Assembly: GCA_965277595.1 (NCBI GenBank)
Contig: CBDIDH010000001.1
Location: 1,550,001-1,614,000, forward strand
From: CBDIDH01 sp965277595
GTDB taxonomy: Bacteria; Planctomycetota; Planctomycetia; Isosphaerales; Isosphaeraceae
Direction of reading: 5' to 3'
DNA: 64,000 nucleotides
The notes beneath the pieces were generated by a model, which made no database searches, was not told where the DNA came from, and was given only the letters and a program-made list of their open reading frames with translations. Within the stretch, counting starts at the first letter, position 1. Every line of letters starts with the position of its first letter. Below are positions 60,736-64,000 of the stretch, one piece after another. The position numbers and the translations under genes were made by a program.

Positions 60736-62445
60736 ATGCAGCACGGGGAGTCGCGCGGGGCCGAAGGTTCACCACCGCCAACGGGGCGTCGCGGCCGGTC
60801 GGTCGCTCTGCCGAAAGGGCGACAGGTTGACCCCAAAGCCCTCGCCGCGATCTCCGACCTGCTCGGCGATCGCCCGAGGCGCCGCGATCTTTTGATCGAA
60901 CACCTGCACCTGATTCAGGACCGTTACCGCGGTCTCTCCCCCGCGCACCTCGTCGCCCTCGCGCACGAGATGCGTCTCGCCCTTGCCGAGGTTTATGAAA
61001 CCGCCACCTTTTACGCCCATTTTGACGTCCTCGACGACGATCAGGCCCCGCCTCCCGAGATCACCGTCCGCGTCTGCGAGAGTGTCGCCTGCTTCCTTCA
61101 GGGGGCCGAGGCCTTGTTTGAATCGCTTGGCGAGACCCTCGGCCCCGAGATCCGAATCCTTCGCGCTCCGTGCGTCGGGCGTTGCGACCGGGCTCCCGTG
61201 GCGGTCGTCGGTCACTGCCCCGTCGATCACGCGACGTCCGTCCTCATTGCGGAAGCCGTTCGCGAACGCAAGACCAAGGCGGTCATTCCCGCCAGGGCGA
61301 TCGGTTACGAAGCCTATCGACACAACGGCGGCTATCAGTTGCTTGACAACTGCCGGGCCGGTTTGCATTCGCCCGATCAGATCATCGGGGCGATTGATGC
61401 GTCGGGCCTTCGCGGGCTCGGTGGCGCCGGGTTTAAATCGGGTCAAAAATGGAAGCTGGTCCGCCAGGTTCCCGGCCCTCGCCTGATGGCGATCAACGCC
61501 GATGAAGGCGAGCCCGGCACGTTCAAGGACCGTCATTATCTCGAAGCCGATCCGCACCGGTTTCTTGAAGGCATGCTCATCGCTTGCTGGGCCGTCGAGG
61601 CGACGGATGTTTACATCTACCTTCGCGATGAATATCCGCAGATTCGCCTTCTCCTCGAAAGAGAGTTGGAACGGCTTAGGATCGAAGGGATCATCGAGCC
61701 CCCCGTGGTTCATCTTCGCCGAGGCGCCGGCGCGTATATTTGCGGCGAAGAAACGGCGATGCTGGAAAGTCTCGAAGGCAAGCGCGGCTATCCTCGCCAG
61801 AAGCCGCCCTTTCCGACCCAGGTCGGCCTTTTCGGAAAGCCGACCCTGATCCACAACGTCGAGACGGTTTACTGGGTCCGCGAGATCATCGAGAACGGCC
61901 CGGCCTGGCTCACGGCCGAGGGGCGGAACGGCCGGAGCGGCCTTCGAAGTTTTTCGGTCTCGGGGCGCGTGAAGGAACCGGGGGTCAAGCTCGCTCCGGC
62001 GGGAATCACCGTCCGCGAATTGATCCTTGAATATTGCGGCGGCATGGCCGACGGCGAGACCTTCAAGGGGTATCTTCCCGGAGGTGCCTCGGGAGGAATT
62101 TTGCCGGCGAGTCTGGCCGACATCCCGCTCGACTTCGGCACGCTGGAACCGCACGGCTGCTTCATCGGATCGGCCGCGGTCGTCGTGCTTTCCGTTCGAG
62201 ACAACGTCCGAGCCGTCACCGAAAACCTGATGCGGTTTTTCGCCGACGAAAGTTGCGGTCAGTGTACCCCCTGCCGGTGCGGGACCGAGAAGGCCGTCGC
62301 CCTTTTGAGCCGGACCGACTGGGATCAGCCGCTTTTACAAGAGTTAAGCATCGTCATGCGAGACGCATCGATCTGTGGTCTTGGTCAGGCCGCGCCGAAT
62401 CCTTTGCTCTGCGCCTTGAAATACTTTCCCGAGGACCTGCGATGA
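60736..62445 (+). CDS. Formate dehydrogenase FdsG-FdsB fusion (NuoE/NuoF-like)
   Basis: Residues 30-185 are a NuoE/FdsG-type [2Fe-2S] domain with four Cys ligands (C114, C119, C146, C150). The remainder is a NuoF/FdsB-type flavoprotein: FMN/NADH site LRGLGGAGFKSGQKWKL, NADEGEPGTFKDR, GAGAYICGEETAMLESLEGKRG, and the N3 [4Fe-4S] motif SCGQCTPCRCGTEK followed by the last Cys in ASICGLG. In NAD-dependent formate dehydrogenases these subunits pass electrons from FdsA to NAD. Here gamma and beta are fused. Its stop overlaps the fdsA start (ATGA). Confidence 0.9.
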   Translation: MQHGESRGAEGSPPPTGRRGRSVALPKGRQVDPKALAAISDLLGDRPRRRDLLIEHLHLIQDRYRGLSPAHLVALAHEMRLALAEVYETATFYAHFDVLDDDQAPPPEITVRVCESVACFLQGAEALFESLGETLGPEIRILRAPCVGRCDRAPVAVVGHCPVDHATSVLIAEAVRERKTKAVIPARAIGYEAYRHNGGYQLLDNCRAGLHSPDQIIGAIDASGLRGLGGAGFKSGQKWKLVRQVPGPRLMAINADEGEPGTFKDRHYLEADPHRFLEGMLIACWAVEATDVYIYLRDEYPQIRLLLERELERLRIEGIIEPPVVHLRRGAGAYICGEETAMLESLEGKRGYPRQKPPFPTQVGLFGKPTLIHNVETVYWVREIIENGPAWLTAEGRNGRSGLRSFSVSGRVKEPGVKLAPAGITVRELILEYCGGMADGETFKGYLPGGASGGILPASLADIPLDFGTLEPHGCFIGSAAVVVLSVRDNVRAVTENLMRFFADESCGQCTPCRCGTEKAVALLSRTDWDQPLLQELSIVMRDASICGLGQAAPNPLLCALKYFPEDLR

Positions 62446-64000
62446 ATACCGGGCCGGTCGCCATCGCCGCCGTCGCCGAGCCCCCCGCGCCCGCTCGGGA
62501 ATCGTTCGCGTTCACGCTCGATGGCCGCGATGTCATCGCCTTGCCCGGCGAGACAATCTGGCAGGTCGCCCGCCGCGAAGGGGTCGAGATTCCCCACCTT
62601 TGCCACGCCCCCGCGCCTGGATATCGGCCCGATGGCAACTGCCGGGCCTGCATGGTCGAAATCACCGGCGAACGCGTTTTGGCGCCGTCGTGCGTCCGCA
62701 AACCGACGCCCGGCATGAACGTCTCCGTTGATTCAACACGTGCCCGATCCGCCCGCGCCCTGGTTTTTGAACTCCTGCTGGCCGACATGCCTCCGCGCGT
62801 GGTCGCGCACGACCCGGATTCGAAATTCTGGAAGTGGGCGGAAACGCTCGGCGCCGCGTCCAGCCGTTTCCCCGCCCGCGAGGCGCCGACGGCCGACACC
62901 AGCCACCCCGCGATGGCCGTTCAGCTTGACGCCTGCATTCAGTGCGGCCTTTGCGTGCGCGCCTGCCGCGAGGTCCAGGTCAACGACGTGATCGGCATGG
63001 CCTATCGCGGTCACTCGGCGAAGATCGTCTTTGACCTCGACGACCCGATGGGCCTGAGCACCTGCGTCGCCTGCGGCGAATGCGTACAGGCTTGCCCGAC
63101 CGGCGCCTTGATGCCCGCCTCGGTGCTCGGCATCGACGGCCGAAAAGCTCGCGAGCCCGACCACCAGGTCGAGAGCCTCTGCCCCTATTGCGGCGTTGGC
63201 TGTCAGGTCACCTATCAGATCGCCGACAACCAAATTCTCTATGTCGACGGCCGCGACGGCCCGGCGAATCATAACCGCCTTTGCGTCAAGGGGCGCTTCG
63301 GTTTTGACTATGTTCATCACCCTCAACGACTCACGATCCCCTGGATTCGCAAGGCCGGCGTCCTCAAAGACCCGCATTCTCCGGTCAATCCGTCCGATCC
63401 CTCGACCCATTTCCGCCCCGCCTCGTGGGAAGAGGCGCTCGACGTCGCGGCCTTTGGGTTTGAGCGAATTCGAGATTCCCTCGGCGGTCGGGCACTCGCC
63501 GGCTTCGGATCGGCGAAGGGTTCGAATGAAGAAGCCTATCTTTTTCAAAAGCTGGTCCGCGCGGGATTCGGCGGCAACAACGTCGACCACTGCACGCGGC
63601 TCTGTCACGCCTCGTCCGTCGCCGCCTTGCTGGAAACGATCGGCTCGGGATCGGTCACGGCCTCGTTTTCCGAATGCGCTCATTCCGATGTCATTATAAT
63701 TATTGGTGCGAATCCGACGGTCAATCATCCAGTCGCCGCGACGTTCATCAAGAATGCCGTTAAACGGGGCGCCAAGCTTGTTGTCCTCGACCCGCGCGGC
63801 CAGGCACTGGGGCGACTGGCGACGCATGACGTCCGATTCCGGCCCGGGACCGACGTTGCCCTGCTGAATGCCCTGATTCACGTCATCATCGATGAAAATC
63901 TTTATGATCGCGCGTATGTCGAGCGTCATACCGAAGGTTTTGAAGACCTTCGCGCCCGGACTCTCGCGTTTTCGCCCGAGGCGATGGCGGAGATCTGTGG
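62442..64000 (+). CDS. Formate dehydrogenase alpha subunit (FdsA/FdhF-like), truncated by window end
   Basis: 519 codons are visible and the frame stays open to the window end. The order is a [2Fe-2S] domain (C54, C67, C70, C84), an extra His/Cys segment, two [4Fe-4S] ferredoxin motifs (CIQCGLCVRACRE, CVACGECVQACPTGAL), then the MopB [4Fe-4S] motif (CPYCGVGCQ ... NRLCVKG) and the Mo/W-bis-MGD domain. The catalytic residue is Cys388 in CTRLCHASSV, so it is the Cys form. The enzyme oxidises formate to CO2. The expected full length is about 900-980 residues, so roughly half is missing. It depends on molybdate or tungstate, which links it to the Mo-storage genes at 27.5-29.2 kb. Confidence 0.93.
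   Translation, partial: MNTGPVAIAAVAEPPAPARESFAFTLDGRDVIALPGETIWQVARREGVEIPHLCHAPAPGYRPDGNCRACMVEITGERVLAPSCVRKPTPGMNVSVDSTRARSARALVFELLLADMPPRVVAHDPDSKFWKWAETLGAASSRFPAREAPTADTSHPAMAVQLDACIQCGLCVRACREVQVNDVIGMAYRGHSAKIVFDLDDPMGLSTCVACGECVQACPTGALMPASVLGIDGRKAREPDHQVESLCPYCGVGCQVTYQIADNQILYVDGRDGPANHNRLCVKGRFGFDYVHHPQRLTIPWIRKAGVLKDPHSPVNPSDPSTHFRPASWEEALDVAAFGFERIRDSLGGRALAGFGSAKGSNEEAYLFQKLVRAGFGGNNVDHCTRLCHASSVAALLETIGSGSVTASFSECAHSDVIIIIGANPTVNHPVAATFIKNAVKRGAKLVVLDPRGQALGRLATHDVRFRPGTDVALLNALIHVIIDENLYDRAYVERHTEGFEDLRARTLAFSPEAMAEIC

Noticed and set aside
60769..62154. 461-codon minus-strand frame opposite the formate dehydrogenase fusion
   Set aside because: The + strand has intact Fe-S and FMN motifs; the opposite frame has no family resemblance.

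Overview
The window looks like chromosome of a planctomycete, most probably of the Isosphaeraceae type. The base composition is high in GC. Many genes are families that are hallmarks of that phylum: DUF1501 proteins with Tat signals, DUF1549/DUF1553 'planctomycete cytochrome' proteins, PPC-domain proteins, cytochrome-WD40 fusions, sulfatases, and very large secreted proteins with an N-terminal L-E-x-R-x-L-L-A-like motif. No strain-level assignment is possible from sequence alone.

Layout. 1-9.4 kb: a DHH phosphoesterase, a sugar-nucleotide epimerase, and a + strand trio DUF1501 / PPC protein / cytochrome-WD40. 9.4-17 kb: secreted carbohydrate-related proteins (GH20-like barrel, GH71/99-like), aroE, a basic-secretory-protein peptidase, an SGNH-like protein and two tiny genes missed by length cut-offs. 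17.2-19.8 kb: a Ro60/TROVE protein preceded on the same strand by a cluster of tRNA-like sequences. Three of them (Arg-, Leu- and Gln-like) keep acceptor, D and T arms but carry 50-80 nt inserted at the anticodon loop with a shared core. This is the most unusual thing in the window. 20-22.5 kb: folB, folK, a queuosine-precursor transporter and a RibD-type reductase whose last codons are overwritten by an intact IS1-like element (22.46-23.69 kb, 8-bp target duplication). 23.9-29.2 kb: a tightly packed run of a GT39-like membrane protein, a split chromate (oxyanion) transporter, a methyltransferase and two molybdenum-storage-protein subunits.

29.3-35.1 kb (minus strand): a caspase-like protease, a Tyr-rich secreted protein, a di-heme cytochrome-like protein and a secreted protein that shares its two C-terminal domains with the caspase. 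35.6-47 kb (plus strand): an apparent surface-protein operon (TPR plus outer-membrane barrel, FecR-like protein, two small exported proteins, an 1822-residue adhesin-like protein and an FG-GAP-like repeat protein). 47.3-54.7 kb: a glucoamylase-like protein, an alpha/beta hydrolase, a PepSY-like triple-repeat protein, a receiver-Hpt protein and a TPR protein. 55.1-60.6 kb: DUF1549/DUF1553 cytochrome, DUF1501 and sulfatase. 60.7-64 kb: an NAD-linked formate dehydrogenase (fused FdsG-FdsB, then FdsA cut off by the window end).

Two families of intergenic palindromic repeats built of 7-bp units (TGACCRA and CCCTTTG) recur. Every copy seen lies between genes on opposite strands, and one CCCTTTG-type element is nested inside a TGACC-type element. 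The Mo-storage genes and the Mo/W-dependent formate dehydrogenase fit together as metal storage and consumer. The chromate-type transporter in the same run may supply the oxyanion, which is an inference.
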